The translations under genes and the position numbers were made by a program. Of a stretch of DNA of 64,000 nt, positions 1-17,100 are shown one piece after another (positions within the stretch are counted from its first letter, which is position 1; each line of letters begins with the position of its first letter). Source of the stretch: Apostichopus japonicus. Taxonomy: Eukaryota; Echinodermata; Holothuroidea; Aspidochirotida; Stichopodidae. The notes under the pieces are model-generated. The model saw only the letters and a list, made by a program, of their open reading frames with translations, made no database searches and had not been told where the DNA came from. The stretch spans positions 11,216,499-11,280,498 of the forward strand of contig NC_092565.1 in assembly GCF_037975245.1 (NCBI RefSeq), written 5' to 3'.

Positions 1-3000
1 GAAGTGTGTGATTAAATGCCAGTAATTCTCATTTTATGTCATAGTACCTGGTGAATGTTTCTGGATGTGTCATGAAAACCATTTTTTACAAGATAGATTA
101 TGGGGGGGGGTGGGTCAGGGGGGGTTTGGGGAAGATACTTGAATTCATTCACACAAGTGTCTCTTAAATTCTGTGTAAAACTGGCTGTTAATTATCCATG
201 AGATTTATCACAACAGCTTCAGTCCTGCAAAGAAGGCAAGTCTAGTAACATTTACATTTGAAATGTGGTAGATCAAAGTTAGGATGAAACCATTCATATC
301 TTTGCAAAGTCAAATGCTTTTGCAATATTTTAGTCATCTATCTGTTGTAAAAAATAATGCATATCAAAGTTTCTGTTAAATTATAAATTTGAAGATGAGA
401 CAGAAGCTACAAGTGTAACCAGCTTCTTTACTTGGCAAACCTCACATGATGGAGAGTGTTTTGCTCTTATGGATGCAAACTGAATATATAAGAAAGACCA
501 TTGACATCTACTTTTTAACAGAAAACTGTAACCATTTACCTTTTGAAACTTCAATTTCTGATGAAAATGGAACCATATAGTAAACTCTGTGGACAGAGTG
601 ATGTTTCATCACAATAGTGATTAAGTATGATTACAGTGTGCAGACATAGTCATCCCTCTGTTGTGATTGTTGTTAGGTTTTATATTTCATATATTCTGTC
701 ATAGCATTACTTTTTGACAACACAAAGAAAAGAAAGGTCGAAGGCAAAAAAGTCTCAACTTTCCATCTGTTTATTTTCTTTCACTTTTAGAATTCATCAA
801 CTTCATACATATTAAACATATATGGTAAACAATGTAATGTCACATGTTCCTATTAAACTTAATACACTGGCATGAAATAATAATGAAACAGTCTGTCACA
901 ACATCACTCGATTCCCAGTTCCACTGAAAAACTGTATGTGAGGTCATTCTCATACTCGAGTTAGAAAGGTTGAGGTCAAATGAATATTCATCGAACTATG
1001 TGATGGAATTTTAAATTAGGAGGATAATACAGGGGAGGTGAGACATAGTAGTTCTAACATTTATCAACTAATGACTGACTGATGACTTCACTAGGATATA
1101 TATTCACACTAATATTCATACTAAAATCATTGAACTGTGGCATATGACAGGCTAACCAGGCAAGTTCGTAAACAAGATGAAATCGACTGAATAAACAAAA
1201 CATTTGTCACTCCAATTGAAATCACTCTAAATGACTCACTTCCTGTCTATTATTTAATAGTCAAAGCAACAGTTCACAACAGGAAACTGCTTTCTCACTT
1301 AGGTATGTCATGGAAAAGTTCCCAGAGTTCAACATGCAAACTGCACTTCTTTTACTACTGCAAGCAATTTAATTTTATTAACAAAGTATCAAAGAGGAAG
1401 GGTTTTGGGGTTTTTCTTGCAGACAGAGCGGGACAAAGAAAACCTTCCTGTTCTTGAACCCATATGATTGGACATGGATATGAAATGGATAATTGTGGCT
1501 GAGGATTTGTACTCTAAAGAAGCTTTTAGGTATATTATTATTCTTAAAATGAAATTTGCAATTAGCCAAACTCACACATCCTTTTAGATTTTATCAACAA
1601 ACAAATATAACTGAAGAATTCAAATGCAATCCAACCTTTAACATTTCATCGGCAGGATGCCTTTTTTTAGTAGTATAAAACGCATTAAATTAGGTGAATA
1701 AAAAAGTTAAAAGTTTTCTGACATTTCTTCCCTACTTGGAACAAGTTAATTTGTTATGGGATTTACTATTAGACTAGCATTGAAATATCATCAATTTCAA
1801 CTCAGAAAGCTGCTTGAACAGTGTTGTAGCTAAGAATTAACTGGTGGAGATCAGGTAAATGGTGTAAAACATTCCATTTTGAGTGTCACATTGAATGTCA
1901 CATTTCTGGATCTTGGGGAAATGTAATCTTCAATGCCGACCTGTTGCTATAATGCAGTTAACAATCTGAATAGCAAGACCTGTTGATTTTTGGATTGCTA
2001 AAGGACTACCGGGTCAAAAGATGGCTTTGTTCACTTGGGCCCTTTCTCATTTAGATCTAGGGGCCATAAGAGAAAAGCAAGGGTATTCCAAGTCCAAGCT
2101 TGTGGGGGTGGGGGGGAACCACCAGTAGACCATATTAACCTCGGCAGAGTACATGAAAATGTCAAACGTGTTAATCAGAACAGATTTCACTTTCTGATTG
2201 CAACCATGTAGTTATTACAAAGATTTCACAAAGAGAACTTATGTTAAAACTTAATATCTTGGGGTTTCTTTAAATAGTTTTTTACCATGTGACGACTAAT
2301 CTGTCACCAACCCAATGTGATTATTAACATCTGCCAAATAACACACGTTGCATCATCAGCTTAAAATCAGTGTTAAAAATGAGACCCATTTTTGAAAAAT
2401 CTTTTTACACTCTGTGTACGAATTAACAGACAAAAGATTGACTTGTCTAATTCAGTACAAACCACAGAGGAAGCCCTTATGTTTGTGGCATTAACTGACA
2501 AACAGTACAATACACTGGAAATTACAATTTACAACCCAAATCTAGAAGTTACCAGAGCCAAATATGTCACAACCTCCTTCCTAATTCAATGGAAGTTGAA
2601 ATTAGCACAAAAAGAAAGAAGGACACCAATGAAGTAAGACTTTCCACTCAAATGGTACCAGTAATTGTATTCTTTGTATGAAGCATAACCAATGTCTTGA
2701 AATTTACCAAACACACACGCACACACATAAAACATGTGTTAGAATATTGGTCAGTGTTAAGAAAAGTGATAACCATACTGTGAATTATAGCAAATTTCTC
2801 CTTAAATTTGCTACAACAAAAGAAGGGTGTAACTGCATGATGTTTGTACAGTCTTGCTGTTCAAACATGTCCTAATGGTGGCAAAATTTTCAAAAACTTT
2901 TGCAAGGACTTATACCATAATACCAGTCTTTGTACATGGAGCAACAATAGCATTTTACATGAGACGAGCAATCAGAACCACTATGTCACATAAAATTGGA

Positions 3001-3593
3001 GCATTAAACTATTCTCTGCCAAGTTAAACATTTATGGTGGAGATAAAGCATTTCAAACTGACATGGTGGAAGTTGTAAGCCACATTTGGTTAAGAAGGTA
3101 GCTATTGTGTGACAATGACTGATGGTATATTGAATGAACACCTGTCGTGATTTCAACGGAAACATTCAAGTATACTATGGCTTTAAGTATGTTAATATCA
3201 GCAATGGTGTTTCTGCTGAGATTTAACCAATGATGTCACCGTAATGGAGAGACACCACACTGACCGAATCAGAGCGTCCCTACATGTAGTATTTTATTAA
3301 CAATTTTATTATTTTCAATTTTACTTATGACTATTTAAATATTTTTTATATAAAGTAGTGACAGAGTATACATGATTTACCAAGATCAAACACAAATTGC
3401 TGCTTTAAGGAACTGCCATGCACTTAAAAAATATGGAGATTGCTCAGACTGACAAAGATGAAAAGGTTTGGAAACTTTATTGTGTTCAAACAACGCAATA
3501 TCCATACGTAAGGAATTGGTTGAGATAGTGAGCTTGACCAACTGGACAAACTAGAAGATATGGAAATCCTAATAATAGAGAACAGAAGGTGAC
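1..3593. other. non-coding stretch, no gene recognised
   Basis: AT-rich sequence with short poly-G runs (about 102-125 and 2106-2116) and a short CA-type tract near 2710-2728. Open frames are at most about 80 codons and none has a recognisable domain or flanking splice signals. The frame at 2392-2637 (+) has a slightly protein-like composition but no acceptor or donor that would make it an exon. I see nothing to annotate as a gene. Confidence 0.6.
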
Positions 3594-3601
3594 GTACCAA
3601 C
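3594..3601. repeat. left 8-bp target-site duplication of the hAT element
   Basis: GTACCAAC immediately left of the element; an identical copy lies at 5943-5950 immediately right of it. Confidence 0.85.
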
Positions 3602-5942
3602 TAGGGCTGTAACGGTTAAACGGTTAACCGGTTAACCGACCGAACGGCCGGATAAACGTCCGCCGTAAATCGTATAAGTTTAACCGTTTTTGTAATGCCA
3701 ATTACGCAGTCGCAACGGCGCGTCTTCACATCACTTTATTCCCGAAATAGACCGCAACATTTGCTTGCCGAAAATCACGTAACAATTGCAAACTTTATCA
3801 CGCATCCATACAAAAGATTTTTAAGATTGGCGGTACGATTGAAGGGATTACCAAGCGGTATGCGACCCGTGAAGCGCCTATTGTTACCCCGTTCGACAAC
3901 GTGGCGAGTCTGCATCTAATCCTTTCAAATTTATATTGTATTTAAGCAGTAAACGTTTTCTTTATTATGATGTAATTTCAGTTCAGTGTTCCCTCTAAGG
4001 TGCGGGATTCCATTCAACAGACTCAGTAATCCCACAAAGAAAACATTTGTTTGCTGGAAATCCCCGCATCGTTTTCTTGCATTCGCATTAAGTTAATACT
4101 CAATGCACAACGTATACACTTGACTGTAAAAAAACTCTGAAAATCAGTAGAGAAATAACCAATTGTGTACGAAAAGTAAGTTGGTACACCTTTCAAATTT
4201 TACGAAAGATCGAGCAAAAAACTTTCGAAAAATTCACGCGAAACTGGCATATCGTGCTAAATGCAACTAATGTCATGTAAACAAGGCTCTAGTACACTCA
4301 ATTATGAATAAAACGTAAGAACACATCTGGTGTTAAGCGGCGAAAAAGTATTTTCTAGAATTTCCAAAATTACGGAGAAAATAATATCGTACCATAGTTT
4401 AGTGTATAGCAAATAGCCTAACCACCTCGTCGGTTACGGATCTCACGTAACTACAAAAACACAACTAATTGTATATTGCGAAGTTTACGTTTTCTACAAG
4501 AACATGGAAACAATATTAAGCATTTAGCTAATCATGCCAAGTTGCCTTAAACATGTGATTACAAGGTTTACTTTCATGTATCATGTGGAATAGATTGTCT
4601 TGTTCATGCGGAGGAGTCAGTTGCCTGTTTTACTTACCTAGCTGTTACGGGGATCATATTTTACCTACTTTTCTTAAACGTCTAAGATAATAATTCTCAT
4701 AACTTAACCGAACCTTTACTGACTGACCTTATTAATTCTAGACCATGAAACGTTCCTTGGCAACATGCCAAAAAATTGTTAACAACAGGTGTTAGACAGG
4801 GGATGAGCTCACAGTTGTTTGGCAAGGTACCTTGGAAAATGTAGCCTACCGTAGTTGTGGTATAGTGCAAGCTATTGTTAGGAAGTCTAGGAATGGGGCT
4901 TTGCCGAACGTTGTTTCATAAAATCGCATGTTTTTTTAAGTTAAACTTTTTAATGATTGTAAGACGATAGATCTCTTTACATTTTATAACAAAATATGGC
5001 TACTCTAACTTGTCATTTCAAAATTTTCATCAGTTTCGTGACAATTTAAATTAAAAATTTGTCAGTATTTTGCATCCACAGCTGCGAATATTTTATCGCC
5101 AGACGCGCCAAATTTTCCGGGGCGTTTACCCCTGGACCCCCACAAGGGGTTCCACCACATGACCCCACCGGGGGACTACCCCACGCCATTATGCTACGCG
5201 TGCTAATTGTGTTTGCTGCGCGAACTCCGGCGGGAAATCGACAGGGTGTTCGCGGGAAATTTTACAATGTTTTCCACACTTCCCCCCTACCCTCTGCCTA
5301 CCCCGCCACAATGCACAAATTCAATATATCTGTGACCCATTGTTGTACTTGTAATTGCGTAGGCCTAGCCCTACTACCGTACACTTCTGTAGTAATCGCT
5401 TCCTAACAACCGACTTTCCTAACCTTGGCCTAGCTGGTGAAAGCCTTGTAGTCTAACACTCCATATGATCGCGAACTTCAATACACAATGCCAATATTAA
5501 GTAGGCCTAGTAATATTAGGCTTATAACTGCCATACAATGCCTGCGCTATTACTGTAGGGGCTACGCAATTAACGAAGAAATATTTGCTTCAAATATCTC
5601 TGTAACAGTTACCGATGAACTGAAAGAGAAACAAAAATCTGTTTAAAACTTCATGAAAACGCGCGATTCGTCTTTTTCAATGCAACGATCGTCAAAACTA
5701 AGCAAATACAACCAAATTCTTGACATACGCGTTACGAAAAAACGATACTTGCAGCGCTATTTTGAGAATGTACTTCCGCATCAAAAGTCGTGGCGCTCTT
5801 TCGGAATTATAATCTGAGCTATATAACTCTGATTTTCGGCTCTTATTTTGAGGCAACAACACGGGTTACGTTTAAACGTTAACCGTTCGGTTAATAGAAA
5901 CGGTTAACCGGTTAGTGAATTAACCGGAATGACACAGCCCTA
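3602..5942. mobile_element. non-autonomous hAT-type DNA transposon, complete with TSD
   Basis: The element begins TAGGGCTGT and ends ACAGCCCTA, a perfect 9-bp terminal inverted repeat. Both ends carry subterminal arrays of the palindromic motif CGGTTAACCG in several copies (about 3611-3640 and 5876-5925). It is flanked by an exact 8-bp direct repeat GTACCAAC at 3594-3601 and 5943-5950, the target-site duplication length of hAT transposases. The 2341-bp interior is richer in CpG than its surroundings. It contains no frame longer than 115 codons and nothing like a hAT transposase or BED zinc finger, so it must depend on a transposase supplied elsewhere. It lies only about 180 bp beyond the stop codon of the minus-strand SR-protein gene. 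The intact TSD and TIRs suggest a fairly recent insertion. Confidence 0.88.
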
Positions 5943-5950
5943 GTACCAAC
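5943..5950. repeat. right 8-bp target-site duplication of the hAT element
   Basis: GTACCAAC, identical to 3594-3601. Confidence 0.85.
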
Positions 5951-6129
5951 TTGATCTGCCTATGACATCTATTTTCAACGTACGAGATGAGAATGACCCG
6001 ATAATTACATGTCATCCTAACGATGGAGACTTTCTAAACAAAGCTAAGAAACAACATGCAAAGAAGAGAAAATGGAATAATGTACAGTTGAGAGGGGCAG
6101 TCACCGACAACAGGAGAAATCTCTTTGAG

Positions 6130-11216
<5,087 letters not shown>

Positions 11217-12118
11217 CTTCTTTCTTTAAATGACACTTACTGACACCTTTCTTCACCTTCGTTTGTCTGTGCACCTAACGCTTACCGTACGCACGATATA
11301 TACACAGTACAGTTGCAAATTGTGCAACGCGTAACGAATTGAGATTTATAGAACTCCATGACTGAAACACAGTTTCTCGTGCGTCAGAACGATCTTCTAA
11401 AGTCGTACAGCGCCATTACTTCAGCTTAGCATTTTTACACACAGAAGGTATATACTGTGCTGATTTACCAGAATATTCTGTCCCCTGCAAAAAAAGTGTC
11501 CCGTTGGAAAATATTTGCTAAGGAACTAATGTCCGACCTTAGTTTAAGATCATATGCAGACCTAAATTAGTACCAAAGAACTTGGGAGCTATTTGGTTAG
11601 GACTTATTACAATTTAAAGGGTCTCGTGATGTTTCACTTGATATAATACAGTCAGTATTCAGGTGCGTATCCAGGGGGGGGGGGGGGGGGCGTTGGGGGC
11701 GCGCGCCCCCCGGGTAAGAAAAGGAGGAGAGAAAAAAAGAGAAGAAAAAAAGGAAACCAAGAGGGGAAAAAAGAGGAGGAGGAGAGGAAGGAAGGGAAAA
11801 GAAAAAGAAGAAAGAGAGAAAAAGGAGAAAAGGAGGGAGTAAAAGAAAAACGCGAAGACACCGGGAAGAGAAAGAGAAACAGTGACATCATTACAGCGCT
11901 GAAGGGTAGCCAGTGACGGATCAATGATTTCGTAAAAGTGTGACTCACCCTACCCCTTACACCGACAACTCCATTTTTTGACGTTTCCATTTTCCTCTCT
12001 CACTAATGATCTATATATATACTATATATGGTCTATCATAACGCGTGTGTAGAATTGTGCTATGAAACCAACTGTGGCTGGTCTCGAACTCGACCGTGTC
12101 GTCGGGGAACATGACGCA

Positions 12119-12375
12119 TTTTGGGATGGGGGCGACCGCCCGCTCCCCCCCCCCCATTCAGCATTTTTTTAAATGATATCGCTAAGTAATTTCAAAATAG
12201 AAAGTGCTTAGATGCAACTTACAAGGCCTGGGAAGTGTCATTTCCAGCGATCTGGGAGGCATTTTCGGCCAAAATGTTCTTGTACGCTTCGCGCCAACAT
12301 ATGGTGGCGCTACGCTTAGATAATTTGCCTACAGACTTCACCCCTCCCTTGGCAAATTCCTCGCTACGCGTGTGT
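12119..12375 (+). mobile_element. degraded copy of the 40125-40447 MITE family
   Basis: About 250 bp aligns by eye with the MITE at 40125-40447. Shared blocks include ATGATATCGCTA, AGATGCAACTTACAAGGC, TTTCCAGCGATCTGGGAGGC, TACGCTTCGCGCCAAC and CCCTCCCTTGGCAAATTCC. The right end GCTACGCGTGTG is a decayed form of GCTACGCGCCTG; the left end is lost in a poly-C run. Confidence 0.8.
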
Positions 12376-12406
12376 TCAAATTTGTAACGCAAACAGCAGA
12401 TATCAC

Positions 12407-12776
12407 CAGTGGCGTAGGAAGGTACTTTTGAGTGGGGGGGCTGAAGACTGATGGCCGGCCTGGGGAGGGGTCTAAGGGGAGGGGGTGTCCCCCTCCCCTT
12501 TGGAATTTTTTGCATTTCCAGGTGGCCTCAGATGCAATTTGGTGCAATATAGCACACTTCAACACCCACTCCATTTTGTAAACTTAATTTTGTATTTTCA
12601 CCTGGCCTTAGATGTAATTTGGTGCTCCAAATGAGATTTTTTTCTCATTTGGAAATGAAAAAGGGGTTTTCTGACTTGCGGAGCGGGGGGGGCGGAATGA
12701 TACTTCCGCCCCTCCACATTTTTCACTGGGGGGGGCTGGCGCCCCCCCCCCAGCCCCCCCGGTTCCTACGCCCTTG
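12407..12776. mobile_element. MITE, 370 bp, with exact 8-bp TSD
   Basis: Flanked by GATATCAC at 12399-12406 and 12777-12784. Ends are CAGTGGCGTAGGAA and TTCCTACGCCCTTG, inverted with two mismatches. The interior is rich in G and C runs and includes GGGGGTGTCCCCCTCCCCTTT, a segment with a close relative at about 49084-49126. There is no coding capacity. The 8-bp TSD and CA start fit hAT-type mobilisation. Confidence 0.85.
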
Positions 12777-13107
12777 GATATCACATCATATCAGTGAGCA
12801 TGAAAATGGCGTTCCAGGATGAAAAGCCTCAAAACTGTCCGACCTGCCTAAAAAAATAACCAAAAATTTTCGCGCGCTTCGCACGCGTTCAACGTGTTAA
12901 TGTCAATATCATATAAGCAAGCATCGGTTATTACATCGCATGCCATCATGTACGGTACCGTACGGTCCGTTAAAATTGCTCAGTATACCGCGGGATGCTA
13001 ATGTAAACAACGACATGTCTCATGTAGATGTATAAAAACATGGTCCAATTATGTCAAAACTCTCTTTTACATTAGTAATGGCGAATTAGGGGCTGCACCC
13101 CACCGCG

Positions 13108-13480
13108 CAGTGACGGAGCGTCCATACGGTCAGGGGGCGGATGCCCCCTCCCCCCTGACGGACTCAAATGGACTGCTGGGGCCTTTTTCAGCTCTTTACC
13201 ACTTTTTACTTATTCTAGATTATTGACTTTTTTATTGCGCTCTCATCTACTTATTGACATTTGTCACATTTTGTTGGTGTAAATTGGCGATGACACCTTA
13301 TTCTTCGTTTATCTGCAGGCCCGGAAAAGGTCATTTCCAGCGATCTAGGAAGTATCTTTACTCAAAAAATTTCTGTACGCTACGCGCCAACCAGTGGTGG
13401 CGCTCCGCTTAGATAGTGTCGAAAGCGCCCCTACAGACCATTCTCGCCCCTCCTGACCAATAGCCCAAGCTCCGCCACTG
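13108..13480. mobile_element. MITE, 373 bp, with near-perfect 8-bp TSD, nested in another repeat
   Basis: Begins CAGTGACGGAGC and ends GCTCCGCCACTG, inverted repeats with one mismatch. Flanks are CCACCGCG (13100-13107) and CCGCCGCG (13481-13488), seven of eight identical. The right half contains the shared module (TTTCCAGCGATCTAGGAAG, then GCGCCAACCAGTGGTGGCGC) even though its terminal repeats differ from the 40-kb MITE. Confidence 0.8.
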
Positions 13481-14034
13481 CCGCCGCGCCCCCTACGCCT
13501 ATGTGTGTAGTGTTCAGTTTTCGGAAATATCTGCTATTTTTTCATTTCCTTCAACCAAGTTTTATAATAGCCGTTAATAGAGGTTTCAATATTTGTACAT
13601 GCACCAATAAATTAACTGTGTCTGAATTTTCGAAAATTTCTGACCAACATTCTGCATCACACTTCCCTCTACTCGTGCAATTTTGACCGGTCTGTTAGGG
13701 GTTGAAGGAAGTTTTTCTATATTGGTTGTCCATAGATGACATTTTGTACAACATTATGGGTATGTTTTCAAGTGAGTTTATTCACGAGAAATGTGAATTT
13801 TCAAATTCTAAACAAATACGGGGCTTAAAACCTTGAAAAGTGGGGTTGACTGGTATTGTGGGCCGCGACGTAGAATCACCTACAAAAGCAAAGACCCACA
13901 GGAGATGCGATCAGGTCGAACATGATGTGTGCCGGGTTGACAATCTTCAAAAAGGTTATGGATGGGAAAAAACTATTAGGAAATACTTGGTTCTCAGGCA
14001 AAAAGTGTACATCTGGTTGGTCATTTCAAGCCTG

Positions 14035-14170
14035 AGAAGTGCCGTTTCCGGTGATCTGGGGGGTATCAAAACAAGAAATTTTCTTGTACGCTGCGCGCCA
14101 ACCGATGGTGGCGCTCCGCTTAGATAGTAATTCGCGCCCCCCGGGTTGGAAAATCCTGGATACGCGCCTG
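14035..14170 (+). repeat. fourth copy of the shared MITE hairpin module
   Basis: Carries GCCGTTTCCGGTGATCTGGG, TTTTCTTGTACGCTGCGCG, GCGCCAACCGATGGTGGCGC and CGCTTAGATAG, ending CTGGATACGCGCCTG. It is the right end of the composite beginning at 11660. The 95-151 codon frames on both strands here are readings of this repeat. Confidence 0.75.
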
Positions 14171-17100
14171 GTATTACATACATATATAATGAACGCGCGA
14201 ATCCAGGCGGGAGGTGAGAGGTGTGTCCTTTCAACCCCACAAAATGTTAGCTTTTTGCTCAACCACGCGGGTAAACGTAATAATAACCTAAAAACGCCTC
14301 GAATTTTAATGCTTTTTGTGGGGAGACCCCCGTACGTAGGAGCCAGCTTCGACCCCAGGGCTAAAGCCCCTTCTTTTTCAAATTTTGGATCCGCCCCGAA
14401 AATTGGGTTCGACAGTGAATCAAATTGTTTTCGTGCCCAAGCAATTTGGGTGACATTTCTGTTCGACAAGGCAACAATATCCGTGGAAATTTAGTCTGCA
14501 ATAATACTGTAGGATGGATTGAACGCCCCACCCAAGCACTGAAAACTGAAATTCTATATAAAAATACAGAAATATCAAATTTAAATAAAAAAGGAGGAGA
14601 AAGAGATGGAAAAGAGATATATACGGGTAAAAACAACCGATTTCAGGAACGAGACGAGAGGTTTGAAAACAGCACGTGGAAAGTCATATTTCTAATTCGG
14701 ACGGTCCTGCGCATTAGCGAGCAAAGTTCAAAGTTGGGGATGTGGTGATGGGAGAGTTCTATTAATTATCTCCCGCCTTATTTGGATAGGGAAGGTTGGA
14801 CCTTTACGGAATAGCCGGAGGGCAGTTCAAAGATTTTGTAAAGTATGAGTGGGACGGGGCCTTTGAAGCTGACTCTTATGTTCGGGTGGGGCCTGGGGTT
14901 CCCCGTCAGAAAATTGAAAAAAGTTTTTCAACAAATGGTGCATTCTGAGTCATAGTAAGACCGGCAATATTAGTTATATAATAAAGTCTTGGTGCTAAGA
15001 AGTACTTCCTGATAAAAATTACCCTTCCTGAACTTTCCCCATCACCCCCACCCCAACGACCATGACTCATGCCCCTCTCCCCCTTTCGCGAACGAATCTG
15101 GTCCTTTGTTCCTTACCAATTTTCCAAAAACTGCAAGATGACACGATCCCTGTTTCTTTCTGAACTTAACGGATCCCAAATTTACCATCCGGTAACAAAT
15201 TTCAGCAAAACAAAAATCAGGTAACAATTAGTTTCATTAATGAAGTTCCAACCATGTAGTTCTTGAATTATCGTGTGTTTGTTTTATTTTTTTACAAACC
15301 TGTCAGACTTTGACCCCTGTTGACCTCGAATCACAGTTTTCAGTAGGGTTGATGCATTCACCATGTTGGATCCACATACCAGATGTGAAGTTCTAACAAA
15401 GCTTGCACTTTTTGAGGATTCATGTTTTACAAAGGGGCGTCACAAACGCACACAAATATGCTTGTAGTAAACAAAATATAATCGCATCGATTCCTTTCGC
15501 CTTACATAGGCAAGGAAACATGACAATATTTCTGTCGAACATGCCGAACGGCGTTTTTCCAACATTCGAATATCGTCTGCTTAAAAGCACTTTCCGGGAG
15601 CTAAAGTTGATTGCTGAACTAACTTGCTGAAAAGTTTCTGAATCTTAACTGTGAAAACCACACCCCAATAGCATTTTATTTTGCGAAGATATGAATTTTT
15701 AAAATTTAGTGATATTTTGTAAATTGCATCTGGCAACAGCAGAATGGATGATGTCATCAGGGCACTTCAGCTGAAAATGTCTTTGTCTTTCTTTATATTT
15801 TGTCAATCATTTAAATCACAAGCAAATAGGATATTTCTACAAAAATGATATACATTTTGATGAAATTTTAAGTACAGAGAACGTTGACAGAGCTATGCAA
15901 CCATTCCAAATGAACCAGGTTTCAAGGATAAATCAAGAAGATGGCTATCATAGCCAAAGTTAAACTTCCAAAGAGCATATGCCAAGATGTCATTACAGAC
16001 CCGCTACTGTGATCCAACTATAGCAGTGTGGAACTTTTCTCTTCAATTTAAGTTTAACATTGTTTGTCACCAGTTTACCCCTTTAAGTATTATCTTCCTA
16101 TATAAGTATTGTTTGGTATAGGCATTACTACTTTTGAATCGCATATTTGTTACTATTATTTGGGGACTATTATATTTACATCATTTATGCATGTGTGTTG
16201 CATGTGTGTAACACACTATACGAAGGACTTTAATTTGGAAAATGACGTGTTCGCTTTATTGCGACAGTGGGATTTCAACATACAGAGCAATATCAGAGAA
16301 ATTGCTAAATTAGGGGATCCCCAAACCAACCAGGCGTATTATGTGAATAAGATTGTTGATACAAGAGGGCTGTGCTTGTGTTTAGCTACAACACTATTAC
16401 TGTATCTTTCAGCAGAAAACGATATATATCTTAGACACACACTGACTGGGAGTTGGATCAGAAAGTCCTCTTCTAACTCCATACACTAAGTAAGAGAAGA
16501 TAAAAGGCTGACACTGAAGATTACATGAAAAAGGTGAGTGAACTCGGTCTTTGAGTCAGTTCTTGTAGTTCTTTGCTAATAAATAAATACTCATCGCGAT
16601 TTTACACTCTTACACGAACTTTTGCACTTCAACTGGCCGACAAACTATAGTTGCAGCTGGTGCCTATATCGCGTGATATGTATGCAGTACAACGGTATTC
16701 TAAGTAACGGCAAAAAGAAATCAACGTATATATAGATAAAGCATGATAATTTTTTACATAGAACCTGGAATATTACAGGTATTTCCCCCACGAACCCAAA
16801 ACTGGCAGTGTTGGCATAATGGTTGATTCACACTGATTCATATCTCAGATGTAAACCTTTTTGACAACATATGATTATCTAAATATCCGGTTGTTTTTAA
16901 ATCAACTTGAGCATGTTTTGTTGTTATTCATTCTAATTGCGAAGAGAGTGCAATATAATCAATTTTGCATTGTTTTTAAAGTTGATCGTGGAATGGTTAA
17001 ATGAAATACATTGTCATTAAAATGAGGTCTTTAACTTACATTATAAGAGTGATGAAAATGTCAAGCTTAACCGTAACAAGTGAAAATGATGGGAATGAAC

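Larger units (their letters stand above)
11660..14170. mobile_element. composite nest of GC-rich MITEs, possibly one 2.5-kb element with insertions
   Basis: The left edge CAGGTGCGTATCCAGG (11660-11675) and right edge CTGGATACGCGCCTG (14156-14170) are inverted repeats of each other with one mismatch. The whole is directly flanked by GTATT at 11655-11659 and 14171-14175. Inside lie at least two complete MITEs with their own 8-bp target duplications (12407-12776 and 13108-13480) and a copy of the 40125-40447 family (about 12119-12375). A purine-rich low-complexity tract lies at about 11715-11875. Its open frames are translations of repeats. The right-hand 130 bp (14035-14170) carry the same hairpin module as the 40-kb MITE. 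That outer ends belong to one element is inference, because a 5-bp duplication differs from the 8 bp of the inner elements. Confidence 0.6.

Noticed and set aside
11652-11990. 112-codon minus-strand Phe/Leu/Ser-rich frame that looks like a membrane protein
   Set aside because: Translation of a purine-rich low-complexity tract and poly-G run inside the MITE nest.
13840-14748. Cluster of 90-150 codon frames on both strands
   Set aside because: They run through the MITE module and GC-rich repeat debris; no codon character and no homology recognised.
16109-16489. 126-codon plus-strand frame
   Set aside because: No recognisable domain, no splice signals of note and AT-driven composition; considered chance.
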